33,678 bases of DNA from Nitrospira sp. GTDB lineage: Bacteria > Nitrospirota > Nitrospiria > Nitrospirales > Nitrospiraceae. This document shows, in pieces, positions 8,339 to 16,123 of the stretch (position 1 is its first letter; each line of letters begins with the position of its first letter). The position numbers and the translations under genes are program-made. The DNA lies in the NCBI GenBank assembly GCA_024998645.1, contig JACOEJ010000035.1, forward strand, positions 1 to 33,678. Reading direction: 5' to 3'. A model generated the notes under the pieces. The model searched no databases. It saw only the letters and a program-made list of their open reading frames with translations, and was not told the DNA's origin.

Positions 8339-8645
8339 ACACTGTGCCCCAGACTTGCACTGGTATGGGAGCCTACATTTAGCCTCATGGCCCTACCCCT
8401 GATAGATCGAGCTAGATTTCATCCTTTCTATTGTGCTTAACTAGAGCCGTCTGGTCCTTTGAACTCCCCCTTCGTGGTCATGACGGTATGAGGACTCAAC
8501 GGCCTTATATCCACCCCCAAGTCCCACAGCAAGGGGGCAAGATACTCCCCGAGCATGCGTCGTTATCGTGTCCGCTCGACGCCCTCACTCTCCACCCTAG
8601 CAGGCAGCGGAGAAAGAACAGCGTGCCGAGCATAAAGGTGGTGCA
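8339..8645. other. Intergenic region between uvrC and the LuxR-type regulator
   Basis: This 307-base stretch has no convincing gene. A 72-residue frame across 8431-8649 has no ribosome binding site and a composition unlike the neighbouring proteins. No strong terminator follows uvrC. The 3' end supplies the AAGGTGG ribosome binding site (8634-8640) of the next gene. Part of it (about 8390-8450) is more AT-rich than its surroundings and is the likeliest promoter location, but no clear -35/-10 pair can be assigned. Confidence 0.5.
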
Positions 8646-9431
8646 GTGATTTTTCGCGGTCCGGAAAGCCTTCAGTACCCGTCTCGAAAAGAATTTCAGC
8701 ATCTGGCTGAAATCATGTATCAGGTCCGAGGGGTACAGAATCGCGATCACCTGCCAATCCTCGCTTCAGCGGTGGCGCCGTTGATTCCACACCAGTTTGC
8801 TGCGTGCGGTTCGTACAACACTCAGAAGCGTGCCTTGCACGTCGCCTACACGTCCTTTAACAAAGAACTCAACGGGCTATACGTTTCGCAAGGCTATGTC
8901 ACGGACCCCTCTATCCAACTGCTCGATCGTACGCAGATTGGAACCGTTTCAAGTGAAGACTCGCCGGAGCTCACTATTCCACGAGAAGTAACAAATCTGA
9001 AGCTTGATTTCGGAGTCAAGACCTGCCTTTCGGTTGGCGTCCGTGGAGTCCTTGGCGCCTGTACATACTTTGCGCTCAGCAATTTCGACCAACGCCAGAT
9101 CTGGAAGCTTCGGAGCATGATGCAGATTCTGGCACCGCATTTTCATCTGGCCTATATGAGAGCGACTACATGGGCTCAGGGAACTCATGCACCGACCAAG
9201 CGGGTCGATCTGACCGCGCGCGAAGAAGAGATTATGCGTTGGGTTGCGGAAGGCAAGACCAACTGGGAAATATCCATGATTCTGAAAGTGAGTCTGAACA
9301 CCATTAAGTTTCACCTCAAGAACATCTATCAGAAACTCGGAGGGGTGGAAAACCGCTGGTCGGCAGTCGCGCAATGGCAATATGCTTCCACAGAAATCCA
9401 GTTCCCCGACTCACCTGATAACGAGACCTAG
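8646..9431 (+). CDS. LuxR family transcriptional regulator with an N-terminal sensor-like domain
   Basis: A 261-residue regulator. Residues about 1-175 form an alpha/beta domain resembling the autoinducer-binding-like region of LuxR-type regulators (FDQRQIWKLRSMMQILAPHFHLAYMR at its end). Residues 188-250 are a GerE/LuxR helix-turn-helix (LTAREEEIMRWVAEGKTNWEISMILKVSLNTIKFHLKNIYQKLG). There is no receiver domain, so activation is probably by a ligand or protein contact. The GTG start at 8646 is set by AAGGTGG five bases upstream. The HTH shares the GKTNWEI block with the regulator at 13672, and the two bracket the ketosynthase/P450 genes, suggesting local control. No LuxI-type synthase is in the window. 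Confidence 0.85.
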   Translation: MIFRGPESLQYPSRKEFQHLAEIMYQVRGVQNRDHLPILASAVAPLIPHQFAACGSYNTQKRALHVAYTSFNKELNGLYVSQGYVTDPSIQLLDRTQIGTVSSEDSPELTIPREVTNLKLDFGVKTCLSVGVRGVLGACTYFALSNFDQRQIWKLRSMMQILAPHFHLAYMRATTWAQGTHAPTKRVDLTAREEEIMRWVAEGKTNWEISMILKVSLNTIKFHLKNIYQKLGGVENRWSAVAQWQYASTEIQFPDSPDNET

Positions 9432-9452
9432 CCCACCTCGAACTCGATTCAT

Positions 9453-9462
9453 GTAGTACTAC
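9453..9462. promoter_or_regulatory. Perfect 10-bp palindrome, possible operator
   Basis: GTAGTACTAC is a perfect palindrome in the 251-base leader of the nitroreductase-like gene, 21 bases after the LuxR-type regulator's stop codon. Short palindromes of this kind are used by GerE/LuxR dimers, which is why it is listed. The symmetry does not extend further and no second copy was found, so it may be chance. Confidence 0.2.
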
Positions 9463-9609
9463 CCGCTCGGGAACGCTTCTCCAAGCCTTCGACAATCTCC
9501 CGTTTCCTCCCTATCGTCCCAACACCCCTCAGATCGCTTGTCCGATTGCAGGCCGGTAGCCCCTTCGTGTCTTTGCGCGCGTGCACATCTACCAAACTGG
9601 TCCACTTAG

Positions 9610-9644
9610 GGGGCCTACCCATCCGGGTAGGTCCCTTCTTGTTT
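9610..9644 (+). terminator. Terminator-like hairpin in the leader of the ketosynthase cluster
   Basis: An 11-base stem (9610-9620 with 9625-9635, one A/C mismatch) closed by an ATCC loop is followed by the T-rich run TTCTTGTTT. It looks like a rho-independent terminator. It ends about 39 bases before the ATG at 9683, after the upstream regulator gene. It could end transcription of that gene, or, if the promoter lies further upstream, act as an attenuator for the cluster. Confidence 0.5.
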
Positions 9645-9682
9645 CACTTCCCCTATCTTCTGCACCAACCAAGGAGGCGCCC

Positions 9683-11005
9683 ATGATCACCGCTGAATGT
9701 CAGATTGCTAAATCTGCTGCAGTACACACGTTGCTCGATCTCTTAGAGCAGCGCAAGACACGCCGGTTCGGATGCGGGATGGAGCTGCCCGGGGGGCCCC
9801 TCCGCTACCGAAGCACCATGCCTCCGATTCCTCTGAGCCAAGAAGAAATTCGCTATCTCTTGTTCGCCGGCGTCGGCGAGACCGGGCGCCATCTGGCCGA
9901 CATGCAATACGTCCGCCGGACAGGCCGCGAGGATGGCCAAGGAATGGCCATCATGAACTTCCAGGGTAGAACCGTGGCCAGCGCCTGCGCCGCCAATACA
10001 ACCAAACTCTTCCTCACCGACGACGAAGGAGTCTATTTTGCATCATCGGTCTCTCATCCCGAGAGCGGAATTCCGCCTGAGCTGGTGACACTGCAGCAAC
10101 GCCGGCTCGAGATTCCCCGCCGACTTCCCTACATGCTCTCGTTCAATCAGTGGTACACCAACCGCCCCGGCACCCTCTATATGATCCCCGTCACGGAAGT
10201 GGCGCGGGTCTATCTCAATCTCCTCCTGGTGCTCCTGAGCGAAGAGTATGGCTACTTTTTCGTTGATACCGACAACGGGAACGCCGGCTGCGGGCTGGAT
10301 GCTTTCCGCCGCAGTCGCGGCGGTCGCCTGCACGATGATCCTTCCACAAACCGGGTGATGACCCTTCGGGATCTCGACGCAGCGATCAACGATACGGCGC
10401 TTCAAGAACAAGGGTTGGTCTGCCAGAACCTGTTCTTGATGACCCAGGCGATCGGCCTCGGCGGCGGCATCCAAAGCGTGGGCAGCGGGCGGCACCTGCT
10501 TGGCCTTGAGCCGCAGATATTTTCAGGTCTAGGATTTTCGTTTCAGCCATCGAGCGTGGCGGGAGTACGTTCGAACCCCGTCGGGCTCGCAAATCTATGG
10601 GAAGGGCCTTGCCCGCCATTCACCTCTTCAATTGAAGAGGCCGTGCTCAGCCTTGTCGACTCAAAATTCGGGCTCGGCGGCATTTACACCACTCCCACCA
10701 GTCGGCCATGGATGAATCCCGATGGTGGATCGAAAATCGTGCCGCACGAACAACGTACGATCGAGGCCGTGATTGAGTTCTGCAATTACGTCTATCGCAC
10801 CTACGGGCGATTCCCGGCCCATGCCGATGCCTTCAAGACCGTCATTGCCTTTCAAGCCCATCACGTGGACGTCGGATTCTACGACAAGTTCTATCCGAAC
10901 GAATCAGTCCCTCAGGCACAACGGGATCACTTCGCCGCATGGCATCAGAGCCATCTTGATGAAGGCGCCGCCATATCGGCGATGCACGAGGAGGTGCTCT
11001 CATGA
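9683..11005 (+). CDS. Nitroreductase-like flavoprotein (putative), first gene of the ketosynthase cluster
   Basis: A 440-residue protein. The frame is open from 9581, but the ATG at 9683 follows a strong AAGGAGG (9671-9677), and the upstream part contains a hairpin, so 9683 is chosen. RKTRRFGCGMELP near residue 25, followed by PIPLSQEEIRYLLFAGVGETG, resembles the FMN-binding start of nitroreductase-fold enzymes. A later QAIGLGGGIQSVGSGRHLLG resembles the second flavin-binding region. The rest, including a long middle insert and the C-terminal 130 residues, is unfamiliar. A redox role (reduction or dehydrogenation of an intermediate) is inferred from fold resemblance and neighbours. The stop overlaps the ketosynthase start by ATGA, which implies coupled translation. 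Confidence 0.45.
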   Translation: MITAECQIAKSAAVHTLLDLLEQRKTRRFGCGMELPGGPLRYRSTMPPIPLSQEEIRYLLFAGVGETGRHLADMQYVRRTGREDGQGMAIMNFQGRTVASACAANTTKLFLTDDEGVYFASSVSHPESGIPPELVTLQQRRLEIPRRLPYMLSFNQWYTNRPGTLYMIPVTEVARVYLNLLLVLLSEEYGYFFVDTDNGNAGCGLDAFRRSRGGRLHDDPSTNRVMTLRDLDAAINDTALQEQGLVCQNLFLMTQAIGLGGGIQSVGSGRHLLGLEPQIFSGLGFSFQPSSVAGVRSNPVGLANLWEGPCPPFTSSIEEAVLSLVDSKFGLGGIYTTPTSRPWMNPDGGSKIVPHEQRTIEAVIEFCNYVYRTYGRFPAHADAFKTVIAFQAHHVDVGFYDKFYPNESVPQAQRDHFAAWHQSHLDEGAAISAMHEEVLS

Positions 11006-12357
11006 CACATCGTCGCCGTGTCGTTATTACCGGATTGGGGATCGTGTCGCCGCTCGGATGCGATCTGGGCATGTTTTGGCATTTGTTGAGCCGTGGCGAA
11101 AGCGGCATTAAGCCCATCACCAGCTTTGACACCTCACCCTTCAACGCCTCGCTCGCCGGCGAGATCACGGATTTCGATCCGACCGATTTTATTCACCCCA
11201 AAAAAGCCCGGCGGATGGGTCGGGTTTCACAATTTGCCGTGGCATCGGCGTTGATGGCCGGTCGAGATGCCGCACTCGACCTGGACCAGGAGGACCGGGA
11301 TCGTGTGGGCGTCTGCTTCGGCACATCGGTGGGCGGATTGAAGGAAGCCTTTGAAGCGCACGATTCGATGCTCGCCAAACAATACAAACATACCAATCCC
11401 TTCACGATGACCACCACGTTCCCCAACGCCGTATCGGCGGAAGTCTCCATCGCCCTGGGAACGCACGGTGAATGCGAAACTTACTCCATCGGCTGTTCAT
11501 CCACGGCTAATGCCATCGGGCGCGCGTACGACTTGATTCAGGGCCATGATGTCGACATCGTCATCGCCGGCGGAGCCGAAGCCCCGCTGCATCCCACCAT
11601 CTTCTCGGCCATGGATGCAGGCCGAACTCTGGCACCGGACCATGGCGGAAGTATCCGCAACCTTCCCCGCCCCTTCGACCAAACACGCTGCGGGATTGTC
11701 TTGGGAGAGGGCGCCGGATGCCTCATTCTTGAGGAAGCCGAGCATGCCGAGCGGCGCGGCGCACGGATCTACGCCGAACTGGAGGGCTGGGCGTTTACCA
11801 CAGACGCTTTCTCGATGGCGCGTCCCGAAGAAACCGGGAAAGAACATCGTCGTTCAATTGAGCGCGCGATCGCAGCGGCCCATTGGTTTCCGGAAGAGGT
11901 GGACTACATCAATGCCTGCGGACTGGGAACCGTTGAATTAGATCTGATTGAAACCTTGGCGATCAAAGCTGCGATGGGCTCTCAGGCCTACCGCGTCCCG
12001 ATCAGTTCGTTTAAATCGGCCCTTGGACATGCGTTTGCAGCAAGCGGGGCCTTTCAGCTCATCGGGACCGTTCTCGCGCTCCAACATCAATTCATCCCTC
12101 CGACACTGCATCTGACACAGCCGGATCCTCAATGCGATCTGGACTACGTGGCGTGCGTGGGACGGCCTCGCACGATGCAGCGGGCCTTGATCAATAGTTT
12201 CGGCTTCGGCGGTAAAAACATCGTCATTGCCGTATCGGGAGTCGACGTCGCCGCCTCCCAAGACAGACTGGTCCATGGCGGTGTCGGCGCGCTCTATCAC
12301 GAGCCGATTGCGGCGCCGGCGTTGGCAAAGTCTCCGAGCACGGATCTGATTCAGTGA
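11002..12357 (+). CDS. Beta-ketoacyl synthase (FabF/KS family) with an altered catalytic triad
   Basis: A 451-residue thiolase-fold ketosynthase. VVITGLGIVSPLG opens it, and the nucleophile lies in SIGCSSTANAIG at Cys165. The region that is normally NAHGTGT reads NACGLGT, so the first catalytic His is Cys306. The KSALGH motif (Lys338, His343) and GFGGKN near the end are intact. Canonical KS enzymes condense acyl-ACP with malonyl-ACP using Cys-His-His. Loss of the first His suggests altered decarboxylation or an acyl-transfer role. There is a 35-40 residue tail beyond the usual FabF end. GAGGAGG lies seven bases before the ATG. No ACP, acyltransferase or thioesterase is adjacent, so the carrier protein must come from elsewhere. 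Confidence 0.9.
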   Translation: MTHRRRVVITGLGIVSPLGCDLGMFWHLLSRGESGIKPITSFDTSPFNASLAGEITDFDPTDFIHPKKARRMGRVSQFAVASALMAGRDAALDLDQEDRDRVGVCFGTSVGGLKEAFEAHDSMLAKQYKHTNPFTMTTTFPNAVSAEVSIALGTHGECETYSIGCSSTANAIGRAYDLIQGHDVDIVIAGGAEAPLHPTIFSAMDAGRTLAPDHGGSIRNLPRPFDQTRCGIVLGEGAGCLILEEAEHAERRGARIYAELEGWAFTTDAFSMARPEETGKEHRRSIERAIAAAHWFPEEVDYINACGLGTVELDLIETLAIKAAMGSQAYRVPISSFKSALGHAFAASGAFQLIGTVLALQHQFIPPTLHLTQPDPQCDLDYVACVGRPRTMQRALINSFGFGGKNIVIAVSGVDVAASQDRLVHGGVGALYHEPIAAPALAKSPSTDLIQ

Positions 12358-12424
12358 GTGAAGGTGATCGACGTGCGCCCGTATGTTGGCGCTTCGCCAT
12401 CAGGATCATAGGGAGGATTGTAAA

Positions 12425-13630
12425 ATGAGCACGATACAAATCACCGCAGACCAACTGTCCACGCCGGACGTGATCGCCAATCCATATCCCTGGTATCACG
12501 AGCTGCGCGAGCAATCGCCCCTGAACTATGAGTTTCTTCCGGCAGGAGCCGTTTCCGGCATAAATGAACCCGTGAGGGCCTGGGCCTTGATGAGGTATGC
12601 CGATGTGTACGGAGCCCTCCGGAACCATGAAACCTTCGCATCGAATCATTCGCTCGCGGGAAAAGTCGTTCCCCGTCTCGCGCTTATTCACGACGATCCT
12701 CCACGCCACACTCGTTTTCGTCACCTGGTCAACAAAGCGTTCACGCTGAAACGGATTGAGGCACTGAAACCTTGGATCACGACCGTGGTGAATGAGTTGG
12801 TCGACGAGATGGCGGGATCGCAAGAAACCGAGTTCATGCATGCCTATGCGATTCCTCTGCCTGTGAAAGTTATCGCGCGAATGCTCGGCATTCCAGGAGA
12901 GGACTACGTCAGGTTCAAACTGTGGAGCGACACGTTCCTCGCCTTCAGCTCAATGACCCCCGGAGAGCGTGCAAAGAGCAACCAGGAGATGATGGCGTAT
13001 TTCGGCCGGATGGCGGCCGCTCGACGAACACAGGCGGCGGAAGACCTCATTACCGCCCTGGTTGAAGCGAATGTCGATGGGGAGTCCCTTGCAGACGCTG
13101 AGATCATCGGCTTTTGCATGCTGGCCCTGATCGCCGGAAATGAAACGACCACCAACCTGCTCGGCAACATGCTCGGCATCCTGGTCGACCGCCCTGATCT
13201 CTGGCAGCAACTGCGAGCAGATCGAAGCCTGGTTGATAGAGTGATAGAAGAAACGCTCCGAATCGAAAGTCCATTCCAGCGGCTGTCCCGTATTACGACT
13301 TGCGACACAGAGCTCTCCGGGGTCGCGATTCCACAAGGGTCCCTCGTAACCATCTATTACGGCGCAGCGAACCGGGATCCCGCCGAGTTCTCCAATCCTG
13401 ATGAATTCAGACTGGACCGTGACCTGCGCAACCACGTCGCCTTCGGAATGGGAATTCACTACTGTCTGGGAGCGCCTCTCGCCCGAGCCGAAGCCTCCAT
13501 TACGCTCAATACGCTCCTTGATCGCTTCCCTGTGATCGAACGAGGCCGCGAGCCGGCCCTTCGCCAAACAACAAGCCTGATGGTGTACGGCTACCAACAA
13601 CTGCCGCTCAATCTCAGAGCGTCGAATTAG
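12425..13630 (+). CDS. Cytochrome P450
   Basis: A 401-residue soluble bacterial P450. Helix C contains HDDPPRHTRFRHLVNKAF (about residues 85-102), the I helix has LIAGNETTTN with the oxygen-activating Glu-Thr pair, the K helix has EETLR and the heme loop is FGMGIHYCLGAPLAR with Cys347 as the axial ligand. There is no membrane anchor, so electrons must come from a ferredoxin/reductase pair not encoded here. The ATG at 12425 follows GGGAGG (12411-12416); a frame extension to 12383 lacks such a site. It lies 67 bases after the ketosynthase on the same strand, so it most likely oxidises the product of that pathway. The substrate is unknown. Confidence 0.95.
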   Translation: MSTIQITADQLSTPDVIANPYPWYHELREQSPLNYEFLPAGAVSGINEPVRAWALMRYADVYGALRNHETFASNHSLAGKVVPRLALIHDDPPRHTRFRHLVNKAFTLKRIEALKPWITTVVNELVDEMAGSQETEFMHAYAIPLPVKVIARMLGIPGEDYVRFKLWSDTFLAFSSMTPGERAKSNQEMMAYFGRMAAARRTQAAEDLITALVEANVDGESLADAEIIGFCMLALIAGNETTTNLLGNMLGILVDRPDLWQQLRADRSLVDRVIEETLRIESPFQRLSRITTCDTELSGVAIPQGSLVTIYYGAANRDPAEFSNPDEFRLDRDLRNHVAFGMGIHYCLGAPLARAEASITLNTLLDRFPVIERGREPALRQTTSLMVYGYQQLPLNLRASN

Positions 13631-13671
13631 GATCATCTGTAACTGTTTGATTCACAGAATCGAGAGCCCCT

Positions 13672-14226
13672 ATGAAACACCAACCGGCAATCTCACATAA
13701 AGGCACTCAATCCCTCGTGACCGACGTTTTCGGTGAACTCTCACGGGAAGAACTGCTGATGGCCTTATCCCTCATGCATCAGATTCTTGAGGCGGACAGG
13801 AAAGGGGACGTGGACCGCCTCGTGACCGCACTGTCCAAGCTGCGGCGCGAGGGCACCGGCCCCAAACTCACTCCTCGTCACTCTTCGAACGAGAACCACG
13901 GGATGGCGACGCCGCCGGTGCCTGGAAACTATTCTCACCGTGTCGTGCGCTATTTCTTTTCCCGTCTTGCAAAAATGCAAACGAGACTCGACGCTGAACC
14001 GAGCCGTCCTCACGCTTCCGGCAACACCTGTCACCTGTCTCCCCGGGAGCTCACCGTCTTGCTGTGGATGAAGGAAGGAAAAACCAACTGGGAAATTGCT
14101 CAGATTCTGGGACTTAGTGAGCGGACCGTTCGTTTTCACGTCGGCGGCATCTTCGAGAAGCTGGATGTCACGTCCCGCACGCAAGCAGTGGCCCGGGCAT
14201 TGGGAGCAGGGCTTATCGCCTCCTGA
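13672..14226 (+). CDS. LuxR-type helix-turn-helix regulator, last gene of the ketosynthase cluster
   Basis: A 184-residue protein. Residues 1-115 are of unknown fold, with a helical, charged segment near 20-55 (REELLMALSLMHQILEADRKGDVDRLV). Residues 121-180 are a GerE-type helix-turn-helix (LSPRELTVLLWMKEGKTNWEIAQILGLSERTVRFHVGGIFEKL). There is no receiver domain. It begins 41 bases after the P450 stop on the same strand, so it is probably cotranscribed and may autoregulate the cluster. Its HTH shares GKTNWEI with the regulator at 8646. The Shine-Dalgarno (GAGAG) is moderate. Confidence 0.85.
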   Translation: MKHQPAISHKGTQSLVTDVFGELSREELLMALSLMHQILEADRKGDVDRLVTALSKLRREGTGPKLTPRHSSNENHGMATPPVPGNYSHRVVRYFFSRLAKMQTRLDAEPSRPHASGNTCHLSPRELTVLLWMKEGKTNWEIAQILGLSERTVRFHVGGIFEKLDVTSRTQAVARALGAGLIAS

Positions 14227-14476
14227 CGCGACGGCCTACTTGGACGAACCCGCGTGTCCGTCAAGAAGGGCATTCGAGGTCTGCTCATCGCAGGCCTTGT
14301 TGAACCGGCTTTCGACTCAACCACTCAGACCATACCGGCCAGCCTTCCGCAGACCCTGGCGCTTGCGCCAGGTGACGAACCCCCACCCTATCCTTCTATG
14401 ATGCCGGACAAGCGTTCACCGCTCCTGCAGCGTAGAGGAGCCACCATGGCACTCATCTCTTGCGAGGAATTTGATT

Positions 14477-15280
14477 ATGGAGAAGGACTCCACCGGGCTG
14501 CGTCTCATTCATGGTTCGGATCAGAAGAGACGGGACATAGAACATCCATCTCCACTGGCTGGCTCTCGCACGAATTCGATCAGGCGCCAGACTCCACGCT
14601 CATCCAGCGACCTGATTATGTCGCTGCGCACAACAGAGGCGCGGCTGAGCAGTCTCTTAGAGGACCGGAACCGGATCAGCCGAGACCTCCACGACTCGGT
14701 CTTGCAATCGCTGTACGCCATCGGTCTCAGCCTGGAGACTTCCCACCGCACCCATACGTCACCACGACCGGGGGGCGATCGCGCCTACAGCCATGCCGTG
14801 GATCAGCTCAATCGCTTGATTCACGAGGTGCGAGGCATCATCAAGGGGCTCGCGGATGGGTCGGTTCAAGACATGGATCTGCCTGAGGAGCTCAAACAGT
14901 TGGCCGGCAGTTACGAGCAACTCGGCAGCATCACCATCACGCTCAGTCTGCAATCTTCGGCCCTCGATGTACTGACCAGGGAAGAGGAGCAGGAGATTCT
15001 GAATATCGTGCGTGAGGCCTTGAGCAATTGCGTCCGCCATGCGCAGGCGACTCACGCCGAGGTGACGATCAGGACGCACGGCAACCGCGTGCGCATCAGT
15101 ATCTGCGACGACGGCAAGGGCTTTGTCGAAACCGGCGCGCACCCCAAGGGATATGGCTTGATGAATATGGAAGCACGGGCGAAGAAACTCGGCGGCAGCT
15201 TGCTGCTCCGCTCGAAGCCTGGTCAGGGCACGCGCATTACCGCGGAATTTTTACTGGAACCGATTTTGGCACCTGTATGA
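14477..15280 (+). CDS. NarL-type sensor histidine kinase, soluble
   Basis: A 267-residue kinase without membrane segments. After about 50 low-complexity, Arg/Ser-rich residues it has a HisKA_3 dimerisation/phosphoacceptor domain (RISRDLHDSVLQSLYAIGLSLE, His72) and a HATPase_c domain with N box EALSNCVRHA, G1 DDGKGF and G2 GYGLMNMEARAKKLGG. The ATG at 14477 has GAGGA eight bases upstream and is preferred to the TTG at 14471. A different-frame ATG at 14446 with a good AGAGGAG also opens a reading frame over the first part; it is judged spurious. No sensor domain is visible, so the signal comes from a partner or the short N-terminus. ATGA overlap with the next gene marks a kinase/regulator pair. 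Confidence 0.9.
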   Translation: MEKDSTGLRLIHGSDQKRRDIEHPSPLAGSRTNSIRRQTPRSSSDLIMSLRTTEARLSSLLEDRNRISRDLHDSVLQSLYAIGLSLETSHRTHTSPRPGGDRAYSHAVDQLNRLIHEVRGIIKGLADGSVQDMDLPEELKQLAGSYEQLGSITITLSLQSSALDVLTREEEQEILNIVREALSNCVRHAQATHAEVTIRTHGNRVRISICDDGKGFVETGAHPKGYGLMNMEARAKKLGGSLLLRSKPGQGTRITAEFLLEPILAPV

Positions 15281-15957
15281 AGCATGCACGCACGACGCTC
15301 CTCATCGTCGATGACCACGAAGTCGTCCGGCAGGGTCTCCGAACGCTCCTGGACCTTGAGCCGGATTTCCGTGTCATCGGTGAAGCGGCATCGGTCGAGG
15401 ATGCCATCACACAGACAGCACGTCTCCGACCAAGTGTTGTATTGCTCGATGTGAAGCTCCCCGACGGGTCCGGGATCGCGGCCTGCCGCCGGCTGCTCGC
15501 GACCACGCCGGCCACCCGCGTCCTGATGCTGACCAGCTTTTCGGAGGACGCCATGGTGGTCGAGGCCGTTCAAGGCGGAGCCCACGGCTACGCCCTCAAG
15601 GATGTCCGCACCCAGGATCTGATTCAGGCTATTCGCACCGTCGCAAGCGGCCAGGGCTACCTGGACCCGCGCGTGGCCCAGCAGACCTTGCATTGGATCC
15701 GCGATCGATCCCACACGGCCTCCGGTCACTCTCCGGATCGCCTCACGCGCCTCTCCCCTCAAGAGCGCGCCATTCTGCCCCTGCTCGCTGAAGGCAAGAC
15801 CAACAAAGAAATTGCGGTGGACCTCCGCTTAAGCGACAAGACCGTCAAAAACTACCTCGCCAATATCTTCGACAAACTCCAAGTACGCCGGCGCACCGAA
15901 GCCGTGAGCTGGTACATCCGAACAACTCAGACATCATCGCGAGACTCCCGCTTCTAG
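15277..15957 (+). CDS. NarL/FixJ family response regulator
   Basis: A 226-residue regulator. The receiver domain (1-125) has the acidic pair in LLIVDDHEVV, the phosphoacceptor Asp58 (VVLLDVKLPDGSG), the switch Thr-Ser in LMLTSF and the conserved Lys in YALKD. The C-terminal GerE domain (LSPQERAILPLLAEGKTNKEIAVDLRLSDKTVKNYLANIFDKL) binds DNA as a dimer. The start overlaps the kinase stop (ATGA), so His72 of that kinase is the expected phosphodonor. A frame extension upstream to 15028 overlaps the kinase and is rejected. It is clearly similar to the regulator at 19590. Target promoters are not evident from sequence; the upstream ketosynthase cluster is a possibility. Confidence 0.95.
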   Translation: MKHARTTLLIVDDHEVVRQGLRTLLDLEPDFRVIGEAASVEDAITQTARLRPSVVLLDVKLPDGSGIAACRRLLATTPATRVLMLTSFSEDAMVVEAVQGGAHGYALKDVRTQDLIQAIRTVASGQGYLDPRVAQQTLHWIRDRSHTASGHSPDRLTRLSPQERAILPLLAEGKTNKEIAVDLRLSDKTVKNYLANIFDKLQVRRRTEAVSWYIRTTQTSSRDSRF

Positions 15958-16123
15958 GTCTTGAGCATACTGCTACTCTGACTCCCGCGCCCTCTAGAAA
16001 TTCAGGGGTCTCAGGCCCTATGCTAAGCAGTTCGCCAGGGCCGTCGCAGGAATTGGGTAGAATCACCCCGCGGGCGGACCGGCGACCACTCCGGCTGACC
16101 AGCGAACCGAGGCACGAAGCGTC

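Noticed and set aside
8431..8649. 72-residue frame between uvrC and the LuxR-type regulator
   Set aside because: No ribosome binding site, no recognisable motif, overlaps the start of the regulator and has low-complexity composition.
9581..9682. 34-residue extension of the nitroreductase-like gene
   Set aside because: Spans a terminator-like hairpin and lacks a ribosome binding site, while AAGGAGG precedes the ATG at 9683.
14254..14886. 210-residue frame overlapping the kinase at 14477 (its internal ATG at 14446 has a good AGAGGAG)
   Set aside because: The kinase frame carries clear HisKA_3 and HATPase motifs over the same bases; the other frame is Arg/Pro-rich with no motif. A short leader peptide from 14446 cannot be excluded.
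15028..15276. N-terminal extension of the response regulator into the kinase gene
   Set aside because: It is the kinase coding sequence read in another frame; the ATG at 15277 in the ATGA overlap is the natural start.
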